Positions 1 to 12,923 of a stretch of 64,000 bases of DNA are shown one piece after another. The position numbers were made by a program, and so were the translations under genes. The DNA is from Mesorhabditis belari. Its lineage: Eukaryota; Nematoda; Chromadorea; Rhabditida; Rhabditidae. The stretch's first letter is position 1; every line of letters begins with the position of its first letter. The stretch is from NCBI GenBank assembly GCA_958450365.1, contig CAUEEP010000883.1:240001-304000 (forward strand), read 5' to 3'. The notes beneath the pieces were generated by a model that had not been told where the DNA came from, searched no databases, and saw only the letters and a list, made by a program, of their open reading frames with translations.

Positions 1-3000
1 CTTTATCCGGGTTGTTCTCGAGTTTCTCATCAATGAGGGGTACAAAGAGGCCGCCGAGGCACTCTGTCTTGACACCGGAATCGAGCTACCGAAAGTGGGT
101 TTTGATGCGTTTTTCAAAATCCACTTGCTCGATTACTGTAATCTTATCTTTATTTTTTATCCAATCTATTCACTTTTTCTCTAATTCTTTGAGAGTTCAC
201 AAAGAATATCGAAAGATACAAAAAAGTGGATAGATTTGATAAAAATTGGGAGCTGCTCAAAATAGCGCCGGTCAAAATAGCGTACAAACAATGCCACGGC
301 AAAAATAGCTCCTCCGCGGTTAAGTTTTTATGTTTTTTTTTTTTATTCTTATTGGATGTAGAATAAAATTATCTACATTTTGCATACTTTGGGATCATTT
401 TTAAAACAAAATTCGTGTCGAGAAAAGCTCAGTTAACTTCTTTTTGAGCCCATTTTCGTTTTTTTTTTTGGCATTTTCGCATTTCAAATTTGTTGTAAAC
501 GGCTTTAAAAAAATACAAGAGATAGCTATTTTTTTCTTTCTACATCCAATGAAAATAAGAAACACAAATAAACTTAATCAGTCTAGATTAGCTAGGATTA
601 CTGTATTTAGTGTAGATTAGGTATTCAGCCTAGAATAAGGTATTCAGTCTCGAAAGGTAAAGAAGATGGAGCAATGGATCCCGCACGAATTAAGCGACTC
701 GCAGAGGCTGCAGCGTCTGACAGCCGTCTGAAAGCGTTTTTTGGCTGGCGCTGTTTTGATCAGCTCCGTAAAAATTGGAGACAAGATTACGGTAGAAAGA
801 GAAAGGGGGCACGGTTTAGAATAGTAATTCATGAGTTTCATGAATTGAATGTCTAGAACTACTTATTAGTGAGTTCAATTTTAGGAAGAAGCCGATTATT
901 TGGATGCCCGCGTGACGATTCGAGCGGCCATCGAAGAAGGAAGAGTCGATGAAGCGATTACAAAAGTATCCGAGGAAAATGCAGCACATTAGCTTGCAAT
1001 TTTCAGGTGAACGAATTGTGCCCGCAGTTATTGTGCGAAAATCCGACGATTCATTTCCTTCTGATGCAGCAAAATCTCATCGAGATGATTCGAAATGGGT
1101 GAGTCGGAAGAAAAAAAAAAGCCCAAGTTTCAAGATAAAGTAGTTTCATGCTGGAATTATCTACAATAAATCTAGTTTCGTTACCAAAATTACTGTAGAA
1201 AATTTGAAATTCAGTGAAACGGAGAAAGCGCTCGAGTACGCGCAAACACATATCGCCGGTAAAGACAACAACATTGCGGAGAATCAAGTGAGTGTGAAGA
1301 GAAACAAATTTTCAACGTCTCCTCTATACCGTTTTCTAAAACGTGTCCCTTTCTCTTTCTACCGTAATCTTGTCTCTTTTTGGGGCAGGCTAATTTCTGC
1401 AATTCTTTTTGCGCAACTCGCCATAACTTTCTTCTAAGTGAACGAATCTTTATGATTTTGGTTTCATTTTGTTGCACTTGTTGAGATCCTGAGCCTGAGC
1501 CTGAGCCTGACCCTAAGCCTAAGCCTAAGCTTGCACGGAGTCTCGAAAATCAGTATTTTTTTTTGCACAACTCCCCATAACTTTCTTCTAAGTGGACCAA
1601 TCTTTATGATTTTGGTTTCATTTTGTAGATCTCAACAAGTGTAACAAAATGACATATGTCATCATACGATTAGCCCTTTGAACTCGGCATAAAATTTTTG
1701 GCGTAGGCTAGTTTCCGCAACTTGGATCATCTGCGCAACTCGTCATAACTTTCTTCTAAGTTAGCCAATCTTTATGATTTTGATGTCATTTTGTTGCACT
1801 TGTTAAGATCTACAAAATGACATCAAAATCATAAAGATTGGCCCACTTAACAGGAAGTTATGGCGAGTTGTGCAAAAAATCAGACAGGCAGTAAGCGAGT
1901 TACTGTAGTTGCCATTGACAAGGCAAAAATTTGGCGCAAAGTGGCCACCCGTTTTTGTTTTTGGTTAAATTAAGCCTCGTAGTTAGTGTTTTTTTGAAAC
2001 AATGTGCGTGTTTCAAAAATAGATCGACCAAAGCAGCAAACATCAGACTAATTCTTGTTGATGACCTGGCTTTGTTGTTTTGTTGGCTTTGTTGTTTTGT
2101 TGTTTCTCTCTAAATTTTACTAAAAATGATAAGCTTCTTTGATTTTCTAAACAGTTACCCAAACACAGTTTATCGAACTTTTTGAAAGTTCGTGAATTAC
2201 CTTGCACGATATTAACAAGAAAAACAAGAAAAACAAGAAAACAAGATTGAAAAAAGTTAATGTATCAAAGAAAGAAAAATGGTTAAACAAGAACTTTAAT
2301 CGCATAATGGAAAGCAAACTTTGTTAAGTTCTCAATAAGTGCAACAAAATGAAACCAAAATCATAAAGATTGGTCCACTTAGAAGAAAGTTATGGCGAGT
2401 TGTGCAAAAAAAAATACTGATTTTCGAGACTCCGTGCAAGCTTAGGCTTAGGCTTAGGCTTAGGGTCAGGCTCAGGCTCAGGATCTCAACAAGTGCAACA
2501 AAATGAAACCAAAATCATAAAGATTGGTCCACTTAGAAGAAAGTTATGGCGAGTTGCACAAAAAAAATGCGGAAATTAGCCTACCCCCTCTTTTTTATCC
2601 AATTTATTAACTTTTTATATCTTTCGATATCCTTTGTGAGCTCTCTCAGAATCACAAGGAAATGAATAAGTTCTACCATAATCGTTGCCTTGGATTAAAA
2701 CAAAAACTCTACATTCTAACCGTTGATAAATTCAAGCCTCATTTTCAGTTAGACCAGCTGGAAAAGACATTTGCCTTGTTGGCTTTCGAGAACCCGCAAG
2801 CATCACCATTCGGTTCACTTTTGGATCAAACGCATCGGCAACAGGTTTATCATGGTTAAACGTTCAAAAATCGATTTCAAGCAGAGCTATACAGTGGTGG
2901 AAAAAAGTATTGGCCGCTCATGACAGAAAAAGTTTATTGTAATTTTGTAACGATGCCGCTGACATTTGATTTGAGGCCTAATAAATCACAAGGTGATAAC

Positions 3001-4894
3001 AACAACCAGCAAGTTTACCTTTCATCTGCCCACTCGTTTTGACTCGTCGATTGCTCGATCGTGTCTGCCGTTTTCAGTGTCTTGCTTTAATTTTAAATAT
3101 AAGCGTGCATATAAAATAGCTAAATTGATCAAAAACGGATCAATAACCAATTCAACGCAAAACCAAAAAAACCTTACTTCTATCAACGTTGCTGGGTTTT
3201 TGCAATTTTTGCAATGGGTCAGCACGCGTAGCTAAGCGTGCTGACCCATTGCAAAAATCTGGAATCTCGTGAAATCTGGCAACGGATGTCGCTTCTCGTG
3301 AAGTGCTTCAAATGCCATTCGACCTAAAAAAGACATTGAATATCGTAAAATAAGAGTATTAGAATAAGCTAATAATTTTTTTATGTTAATTTAAAGTTAG
3401 GTACGAAACTCACCGGCGGATTTTCTCTGTCCGAGACTGACTTCAATGAATCCTTCGGTTCTCTACAACAGTCCATGCTAAAGACATAAAAAATGTTGAA
3501 ATAATCGAAAAATAAACTCACGAAATAAATTGAGAAGTTGAATAAGAAATGGTGAGCTTGAGGGAAAAATTGTGCATCGAATACGTAATATAAAAATTAA
3601 TTTTAGGTTTCGAATACGGTGAACGCGGCGGTGTTGGGTGCGCTGAATAAACCGTCAAGACCGAAAATCGAAGTGCTTTTCAAGATGCTGGTGAGGAGCA
3701 TTGGTTTTACACGGTGTTTTCTGTTGTTTGAAATGCGCACAAGAGATACCAACGAGCTAGCGTTGCAACTGAATTCATAAATGTATGCACAGAAAAATCG
3801 ATATTTAAGACCCTGACTTTTGCTGGACTTGATAATTTGATAAAAGCAGTACAATGGTAAAATTTTGCTAATAAAAACAATAAAAACCAACAACAAACCT
3901 TGTAAGAGTGAGTCGATTCAATTTCCAATCGTTGGCATCTCGTCCAACGTTCATTTTGGGTTAAAAAGGAGAAATGAATAAAAGTAAAAGCATCTGAAAC
4001 GTTTATTTGACAAATAAATGCAAATTTTGCTTTATGTAAATTGATGCTAACACGTCGGATATCAAAAAGACAAGAAAAGTGGATAGATTTATACATTTCG
4101 GTGTCCCCCTCCCCCTTTTGTCCCTCTAGTTTTCCCCCTTGCCAGAGGCATTTTGGATTTTTCTCGACGCAGAATTTATCAATTTGGCTGTTTTTGGTTT
4201 CATTGGATAGAGGACAAATAGACGCATCACATGAGACCAAAAACAGCCAAATTGATAAATTCTGCGTCGAGAAAAATCCAAAATGCCTCTGGCAAGGGGG
4301 AAAACTAGAGGGACAAAAGGGGGACAAGGGGGACACACACCGAAATGTATAGATACCGTATTTCTTCGAATAGAAGACCGGGTAAAGAGTATCATCGCGT
4401 ACTCCTGCGTAGCAGCCCTTTTCAAAATTTCTTTTCTGCATAAAAGCTTTCAATGAAGTGCTATAGGGCTGGAAAATGACTCAAAAATACCACATGAGCT
4501 AACAGATTTTTGAGTCATTTTCCAGCCCTATAGCACTTCATTGAAAGCTTTTATGCAGAAAAGAAATTTTGAAAAGGGCTGCTACGCAGGAGTACGCGGT
4601 GATACTCTTTACCCGGTCTTCTATTCGAAGAAATACGGTAGATTGGATAAAACTAGATTACGGTAATCGAGAAAGGGGGCACATTTTAAAAAAAGGACTA
4701 GAAGAGACTAATGCGTTCCACCCAGTCTTACTTTAGTAACTAATACAGCCATTTACACTATCCAATTACAGGTATTCGCTCAACAACAAATGCACGCGGT
4801 GATGAAGTCCGATGAGCCGGTACCTGACGCGGCCTCTATTGCAATGAGGCTCTTCCAGGATCAATCCCATCTTCCATCAGCTTCCATCTCGTGA
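1..4894 (+). CDS. GID8: GID8-like subunit of the CTLH/GID E3 ubiquitin ligase (5' truncated)
   Basis: The open 5' end starts inside a LisH motif (LEFLINEGYKEAAEAL) and continues through CTLH and CRA-type segments. Exons read about 2-94, 885-965, 1007-1098, 1215-1287, 2749-2844, 3607-3690 and 4772-4894, with matching phases. Recognisable pieces are RVTIRAAIEEGRVDEAI, HFLLMQQNLIEMIRNG, ETEKALEYAQTHIAG and TFALLAFENPQASPFGSLL, all in the order of GID8/TWA1. In known CTLH complexes this small scaffold protein joins the RING subunits to the substrate receptors. The stop is the TGA at 4892-4894. Introns 4 (1288-2748), 5 (2845-3606) and 6 (3691-4771) are large and filled with foldback repeats, while the other introns are short. 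Missing N-terminus lies left of the window. The family call is secure; the join at exon 1 was chosen by length agreement with the family. Confidence 0.9.
95..884 (+). repeat. Intron 1 of GID8 with diffuse inverted repeat
   Basis: No coding exon fits here. Around 340-370 and 530-560 two copies of a segment reading ATTGGATGTAG face each other, which suggests a degraded foldback element. A piece at 784-826 (AGATTACGGTAGAAAGAGAA) is also found at 1351-1375 in the opposite sense and again near 51110-51280 and 51970, so a dispersed repeat family is present. Confidence 0.45.
1385..2587. repeat. Long foldback element with telomere-like TTAGGC tracts in both arms
   Basis: The left arm (about 1385-1660) and right arm (about 2325-2587) are near-perfect reverse complements: both carry AACTTTCTTCTAAGTG and CATAAAGATTGG motifs in opposite sense. 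Each arm contains an array of hexamers, GCCTGA then GCCTAA at about 1484-1531 and TTAGGC then TCAGGC at about 2440-2492. Additional partial copies of the arm motif lie at 1735-1870. The element sits inside GID8 intron 4. No transposase is encoded, so a non-autonomous foldback or MITE is the best description. Confidence 0.75.
4090..4352. repeat. Foldback repeat, about 260 bp, in GID8 intron 6
   Basis: The sequence from TATACATTTCGGTG at about 4090 is repeated as the reverse complement ending at about 4351, with long matching arms including TTTTCTCGACGCAGAATT. A short central spacer (around 4205-4235) separates the arms. It directly abuts the next foldback on its right. Confidence 0.75.
4354..4640. 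repeat. Nearly perfect palindromic MITE, 287 bp
   Basis: The left arm starts TACCGTATTTCTTCGAATAG and the right arm ends with its exact reverse complement. The arms match almost base for base up to a centre near 4490-4500. It begins and ends with TA, the usual target of Tc1/mariner-type MITEs. No coding capacity. Confidence 0.85.
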
Positions 4895-5413
4895 CTGGCC
4901 GTCTTTCAAAAACGTTTCTCTCAACAAATGAAACACATGATTTGACTGAAACACAAAAATGATTAGATTCCAAATTCTAAACTCCTAAACAACACAAAGT
5001 CGGCTGATAAATTTAAATGACTCAAATTTTGATCGACTATCAATCTACAATTGAGTTTACTCCGTTTTTCATTTTTAAATCTAAACTTTCAGGCCCTAAG
5101 GGCAACTAATAAGTCTTACTGTAGCTCTTACTGTCTGCAAATTTACTGCCAAATTGGCCTTGTGAATTATTTTTGGTCATTCTTATATTGTGTATTTATT
5201 CTCACCAAAAATGTGATGTGCCTAATTAATTTTTTGAAATAAATCTTCTTGCAAAAACGCACAAAAAAATAAAAGCACATGTACAAACTGGCTAAATGCA
5301 TAATTTAGTACAAATTTGCATTTAACCGTCAAGTAAAACCCTTTCACAACATAATTCTCCATTTTTACACCCATCGACATTGACCATTCACCTCATTTCT
5401 TCTCTTCTCTTCG
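4895..5413. other. Intergenic region between GID8 and the kinase gene
   Basis: The 519 bp hold no plausible exon. AATAAA-type signals occur at about 5238 and 5267 and could serve the GID8 transcript. The start codon of the next gene is preceded by a pyrimidine-rich stretch (TTTCTTCTCTTCTC at about 5397-5410) that contains no clear AG acceptor. Confidence 0.5.
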
Positions 5414-8021
<2,608 letters not shown>

Positions 8022-8610
8022 ATGTCTCTGTTTTTTATAGTTGCTTTTTCTCTAGTGATATTTAGATACTTGAGTTTTGTGATATTCATGTGGTCTTGTC
8101 GGGTTAATAAGCGCATTTTGGATTTGAAATAGTGGGTGTGTTGAGTGAACGCGATAAATGTTTCTCTTGGAGTAAAAATGAAACCGTTGGTGTTTAACAA
8201 ATGATGTTGGATGTGAATTCTTGCTAGAACAACTAACAAAACAGGGTGTTCAAAAAAAAGTTTCCCATTTAAAATCAAATTTCTGAAAAAGTTTCAGTGG
8301 TGGTCTTAGTGTCAAAGCCGTTTTGGCGTTACAATTTTTTGATTTCTTTGGAGATTTTCTTGATTACATGATCCCCGTACATGAAAACAAAAAAATTTAT
8401 CATGTAATCAGGAAAATCTCCAAAAAAAACAGCCTTGACATCAACACTACCACATTGAGCCACTTAAACTTATTCAGGAATTTGAGTTGAAATGGGGAAC
8501 GTTTTTTGAACACCAGTTTTTTTGACATAGTCAATGATTGAGATATCTCATCTCGACAGGAAACTATCTATTCTCTTCAGCGTTTTTTCGAGTCGACGAT
8601 AGGAAAAGAA
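8022..8610. other. Intergenic region with mariner-like MITE (about 8242-8514)
   Basis: The left end reads CAGGGTGTTCAAAAAAAAG and the right end has the complementary GTTTTTTGAACACC. An inner hairpin pairs TTTGGAGATTTTC at about 8339 with its reverse complement at about 8410, around a central ATCATGTAATC motif. A partial copy of the right end recurs at about 14998-15045. No coding sequence is supported between 8022 and 8610. Confidence 0.7.
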
Positions 8611-8611
8611 C

Positions 8612-8711
8612 TAAAGCATGTTCTAATGCACTTTTTTTACATTACTTTTAGCCATGGTGTTCACGAAAAACTCTTGTCAAAGGGGACCGAAATTATAATT
8701 TATCCGGCTCG
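8612..8711 (+). pseudogene. Inverted exon-2 fragment of the tandem protease-like family
   Basis: The + strand reads an acceptor TTTTAG followed by HGVHEKLLSKGTEI and IYPARSRK, identical in type to exon 2 of the three - strand paralogues, and includes part of the upstream intron (GTTCTAATGCAC). It stands alone, with no other exons around it, so it is a gene fragment left by an inverted duplication. It mirrors 9758-9862 of copy A. Confidence 0.8.
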
Positions 8712-9007
8712 TAGTCGTAAAGAACTAAAGCTCGATTACTTGGTCACTCACATCAAATTGATAAGCAAAGGAAATAGCTCTCAACAAGTCTTAATAAAAA
8801 TGGTCAGAACCTCAGAACCATAAAACAAGAACCACGCAAAATAAACCTTTTTATTTATCAACATGAGTGGAACACTGAGAAAACAAAAACACGTCTTTTA
8901 AACTGCAAAAAATAGATAAAGAACAAGAAGCTCCCAAGTAAGATTTACTTTAAATAATTAAAAAGGTTAAACAAAAAAAAACACGCACGCTTAATCTGTT
9001 CATCAAT

Positions 9008-10359
9008 TTACATCTTGAATATCTTGGTTGATGGTTCTCCGTCGGTTAGACGTGCTTCACTGGTTGAGGGCATTTCTTCTTCCTCATCCAATTCAATACC
9101 CTAAAAAATGGTTGGAGATCTATCGAATCGAGTATGTTTTCGGTGATAAAAGATAATTACTTAACTAAACGAACCTTAACAGAATACCAATTTAAAGTTA
9201 GTATTTTTACCTCAAGCTTGGGGTCGCCAATTGAGTAGAGAGAATCGAGGATAAAACCTCCCGTTACAAAACAAGTATATGGAACGGGCTGAGCTACCAA
9301 ATCGAGATTTTCCTTCGAATTTTTATCGGCCAGATTGCATTTCAATCGTCCGACGGCGAGCCCAAGAAAGTGGTCATTTGAGATCTCGAGTCGCTCTGGC
9401 TCTCGAATAGCTTTAGCCCCCATCGGAGCCACCAATCATGTATGCGCTTGAATCTCAAAACAGATGTAAAAAGTTTTTAAATAATAAATTTACCTTCTCG
9501 AAGGTGAGCCAAGACAGAGTTTCCCTTGATAAAGGCTCCTCTCTTGTAATTCCGATCATTGTGTAATTGGCGCCAATACGAGGAACCACAGCGCTTTTGG
9601 TCGATTCTCTCGACATGTTTCTTTATCGTCTTTTGTTTATAGCACGAAAAAATCGAAAAGGATTTGTTTTTGCAAGTAGCATTCTTTTGCATATGCAAAT
9701 TTTAATAAGCAATTAAAAAGTAACTCACTCGGACAGGAGAAACTGCGGAAGCATCTTTACGACTACGAGCCGGATAAATTGTAATTTCGGTCCCCTTTGA
9801 CAAGAGTTTTTCGTGAACACCATGGCTAAAAGTAACGTAAAAAAAGTGCATTAGAACATAAATTTGACCCAAAGGTCACAGCGCGTAGCGCGTCAAAGAC
9901 AAACACACATCTTTCAGGGCCGTCTGCATCAGGTGGTGTCGTTGTATATGTTGTATCCGATTTGGATTGAACTCACCGCGGATATCCTATTTGGATTGAA
10001 ACATTATTTCACAGTAGGGTGTCATGTTTTTAAAAGGTTTTTAATCATTTTCTAGAAATTTTTATAGAGGTTTAACTCTGGCAACCTAGAACAGTCCGTT
10101 AGCAGCACCTTTGCCCAAAAAGGTTTTCCTGTATTTTAAGGTGATTTCAATTCAAAGCCCTTTATAATTCTATAAAGCCCCTTTAAATTTCTAGAAAATG
10201 ATTAAAAACCTTTTAAAAACATGACACCCTACTGTGAAATAATGTTTCAATCCAAATCAGATATCCGATTTGGATTGAAATCCAAATCGGATACAACATA
10301 TACACAAACTTCGCCAAATCCTGCACCTCTTCTTTAGTTGGCTGCACGTTCTCGCTCAT
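9008..10359 (-). pseudogene. Copy A of trypsin-fold-like tandem family, decayed
   Basis: Same five-exon layout as copy C: start at 10357-10359, exon 2 near 9730-9825, exon 3 near 9493-9660, exon 4 near 9211-9435, last exon ending KIFKM and stop at 9008-9010. It is broken in several ways: exon 1 is split by a 350-bp foldback insertion, exon 3 has lost its beginning, carries an in-frame stop just after DFFVL and needs frame changes to keep homology, and the exon 4 segment equivalent to GDSGAG reads REPERLE, so the catalytic serine motif is gone. Sequence and upstream flank are closest to copy C, pointing to a recent duplication. Called a pseudogene. Confidence 0.82.
9945..10302. mobile_element. 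Foldback MITE inserted in exon 1 of copy A
   Basis: The element 9949-10298 starts TGTTGTATCCGATTTGGATT and ends with the reverse complement, with an inner pair including TAGGGTGTCATGTTTTTAAA. The flanks are TATA on both sides, and copy C at about 13885-13900 shows the uninterrupted site GTTGTATACACAAAC. The 4-bp TATA, or TA within it, is therefore the target duplication. Confidence 0.85.
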
Positions 10360-10376
10360 CGTGGACAACTAAAACC

Positions 10377-10412
<36 letters not shown>

Positions 10413-10865
10413 CAGCTCTTATATATAAGAGCTAAATTACATAAAAAGCAAGCGACAAACTCAAAAAATATGTATGTCATGGGTGGAGCTTTAAAGATTA
10501 ATCTAATGTTTTTATGTGAAAAATTAATACTAAAAGCCTTTGCCAAGATAATAGAAACAAGTACCTAGATAGCCAATTTGCCGTGTTAAAAGGTCCGTAG
10601 TACGAACTTCGTACAGATCTCGACAAGACAAACATATATTTTAGAAATTGTTTAAACCGACCGACAACTACGAAACCATCGAAAACTTCAACTTTTTATT
10701 CACAGGAAAACACAATGTAATAAACCGAACCTATAAAACAGAACAATAATGTCGCATAAGCGCCCGTATGAAGAAAAGAGAAAAACCCGTATGACGTTGA
10801 ACAAGAGACAAGAACGAAGAACGTTAAACAAAAAAAGAAAACGCACGCTTAATTTGTAGATCAAT
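10360..10865. other. Spacer between copies A and B, with (TA)n tract
   Basis: A TA dinucleotide tract of about 28 bases occupies roughly 10379-10408, followed by a palindrome AGCTCTTATATATAAGAGCT. The stretch TTAATACTAAAAGCCTTTGC at about 10525 recurs upstream of copy C at about 14101, marking the duplicated unit. No gene seen. Confidence 0.6.
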
Positions 10866-11907
10866 TTACATCTTGCTAATCTTGCTAATCTTGGTTGGTG
10901 GTTTTCCATCGGTTGAACGTTCTTCACTGGTTGAGGGCATTTCTCCTTCCTTGTCGCAGGCAACATCCTAAAAAAATGGTTAGAGATCTATTGAATGATT
11001 TTAAAGTATATTTTCTACGATAAAAGATAACTATTGACTAAATGAACCCTAATAGAATACCAGTTAAAAATTAGTATTTGTTACCTCACGTTTCGACTCA
11101 TTTAAGTGGAGAAAATCGAGAATAAAATGTCCCGACACAAAAGTAGTATATGGAACGTGTTGGGCTGCCAAACAGATATTTTCATTTGTACTTCTGGCAG
11201 CAAGGTTGAAACACGTTCGTCCGAGGGCGAGCCCGAGAAAATGACCATTTGATAGCATTCCGGCTCCCGAATCGCCTTTGACGTTATTGGAGCCGCCAAT
11301 CATGCGTGTGCTTGAATCTTAAAACAGAGGTAAAAACTTTAAAAATAATAAATTTACGTTTTTCATAGTAAGTCAATACAGCGCTTCTCTTTACAAAGAA
11401 TCCATATTTTGCAATTCCAATCATTGTGTAATTGATGCCAACATGAGGAAAAACAGGAGCTTCTGGTCGATTTTCTCGAAATGTTGGCTCGTCGTCTTTT
11501 GTTCTTAGCACGAGAAAATCGAAATGCTTGCTAAAACATTCAACCTTCATCTAAATTGAAAATCCAATTGCTTTTACATATGTAAACTTTAATAAACAAT
11601 TAAAAGGTAACTTACTCGAACAGGAGAAACTTCGGATATTGGGTTCTCCGTATTTTCAGGATTACGAGCCGGATAAATTGTAATTTCGGTCCCCTTTGAC
11701 AAGAGTTTTTCGTGATGACGACCATGGCTAAAAGTAACGTTAAAAAGTGCATTAGAACATAAAACTTACGCAAAAGTCACCGCGCGTCGCTCGTCAAAGA
11801 CAAACACACATCTTTCAGGGCCGTCTGCATCAGGTGGTGTCGTCGTATACAAAAACTTCGCCAAATCCTGCACCTCATCTTTAATTGACTGCACGTTTTT
11901 CGCTCAT
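10866..11907 (-). pseudogene. Copy B of trypsin-fold-like family; triad motifs intact, N-terminal frameshift
   Basis: Exons follow the copy C layout and end KISKISKM with stop at 10866-10868. It keeps all three sites expected for a PA-clan serine protease: histidine in TFAHGRHHE, aspartate in FDFLVLRTK and serine in VKGDSGAGML. However the start region at 11907 reads five A bases where copy C has four fewer-base register, so the frame opened by the ATG stops after eight codons; removing one A restores MSENVQ and the downstream frame. Either a recent frameshift, an assembly error in a homopolymer, or use of another start explains it. No signal peptide is visible, so the product would be intracellular. 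Function unknown. Confidence 0.65.
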
Positions 11908-11939
11908 CGTGGACAACTAAAACCAATCTTATATATGTG

Positions 11940-12645
11940 TTACGTCCGAATCCGGTCATTGATTATCTTGTGGTCGGTTTCGGACGTTCTAATTCGACCA
12001 CAATCCGATAAATGCTAATTGTCCCTCTTGATTCGTCGAATTTTTTATAATTTTTCAACTATGATAATATGGATAACCCACGCAAAATTTAAGCTAAGAA
12101 ATTTAAGTCATATTGTTTATGAATTCCCAATAACTTTTTTAAAACATTGCGTGGCTTCGCCCATGTTTGCTAAAAAAAAATGTTCATTCCATCCTGACCC
12201 ACCGCGTTTGTCAAAAATTGTTGCTCATCTTCTTTATTATTTGGAAATTTTCTGAATTCACAAATCAGGGGAATAATGACGCCGACTTTCAACTTGGGTT
12301 TGTTGGTCCAATGCTTGGTTTGCTTTTTACAATATTTACTAAACATTATTTGGCTTTAGGATAAAAATGAGTTTATGTCAATCAATCTTTTGAAAAAACT
12401 TTAGTTTTTGATAAAGGCTAACCAAGGCACAACAATTGTGTAAGTGACTTACAAGAGGTTCGTCTATTAGAGGAATACCCCTTCAATAATTATGCTTAAT
12501 AAATTTGCTTTATTAGCATTAAAAGTTGTTAATTGGCATTTATCGGATTGTGATCGGATTAGAACGCCCGGAACCGACCACAAGGTCATCAATGGCCGGA
12601 TTTGGACGTCCGGATCAGATTCGGACGCCTGCTCGGATTCGGAAG
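11940..12645. repeat. Foldback element of about 700 bp upstream of copy B
   Basis: The left end carries GACCACAATCCGATAAATGC and the right end the reverse-complementary GCATTTATCGGATTGTG; both ends also have CCGACCACAAG-type motifs and GGACGT-like repeats. The central 450 bp has no convincing protein. The element separates copies B and C. Confidence 0.7.
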
Positions 12646-12923
12646 TAAGAGTCGTGTTAAAAGGTTCGCACAGATCTCGACGAGACAAGCAGATATTTTA
12701 AAAATAGTTTAAACCGTCAGACAACTACGAAACCACCCAAAACTTCAATTTTTTATTCACAGCAAAACATACTATAATGAATCTAGCCTATAAAAGAGCC
12801 CAAAAAAGTTACATAGGCGCCAAAGAAAGAAAAACCCGTATGACATTCAAGAACAAGTTAGAGACAAGAATGGAGAACGTTAAGAACCAAAAAAGAAAAC
12901 GCACGCTTAATCTGTATATCAAT

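Noticed and set aside
674..856. Possible extra GID8 exon (MDPARIKRLAEAAASDSRLK)
   Set aside because: Joining the exon ending at 94 directly to 885 gives the family's usual spacing; this piece ends in a dispersed repeat.
3707..4453. 248-codon - strand open frame over two foldbacks
   Set aside because: It is formed by the palindromic arms of the repeats at 4090-4640; a mirror frame exists on the + strand, and the translation has no domain features.
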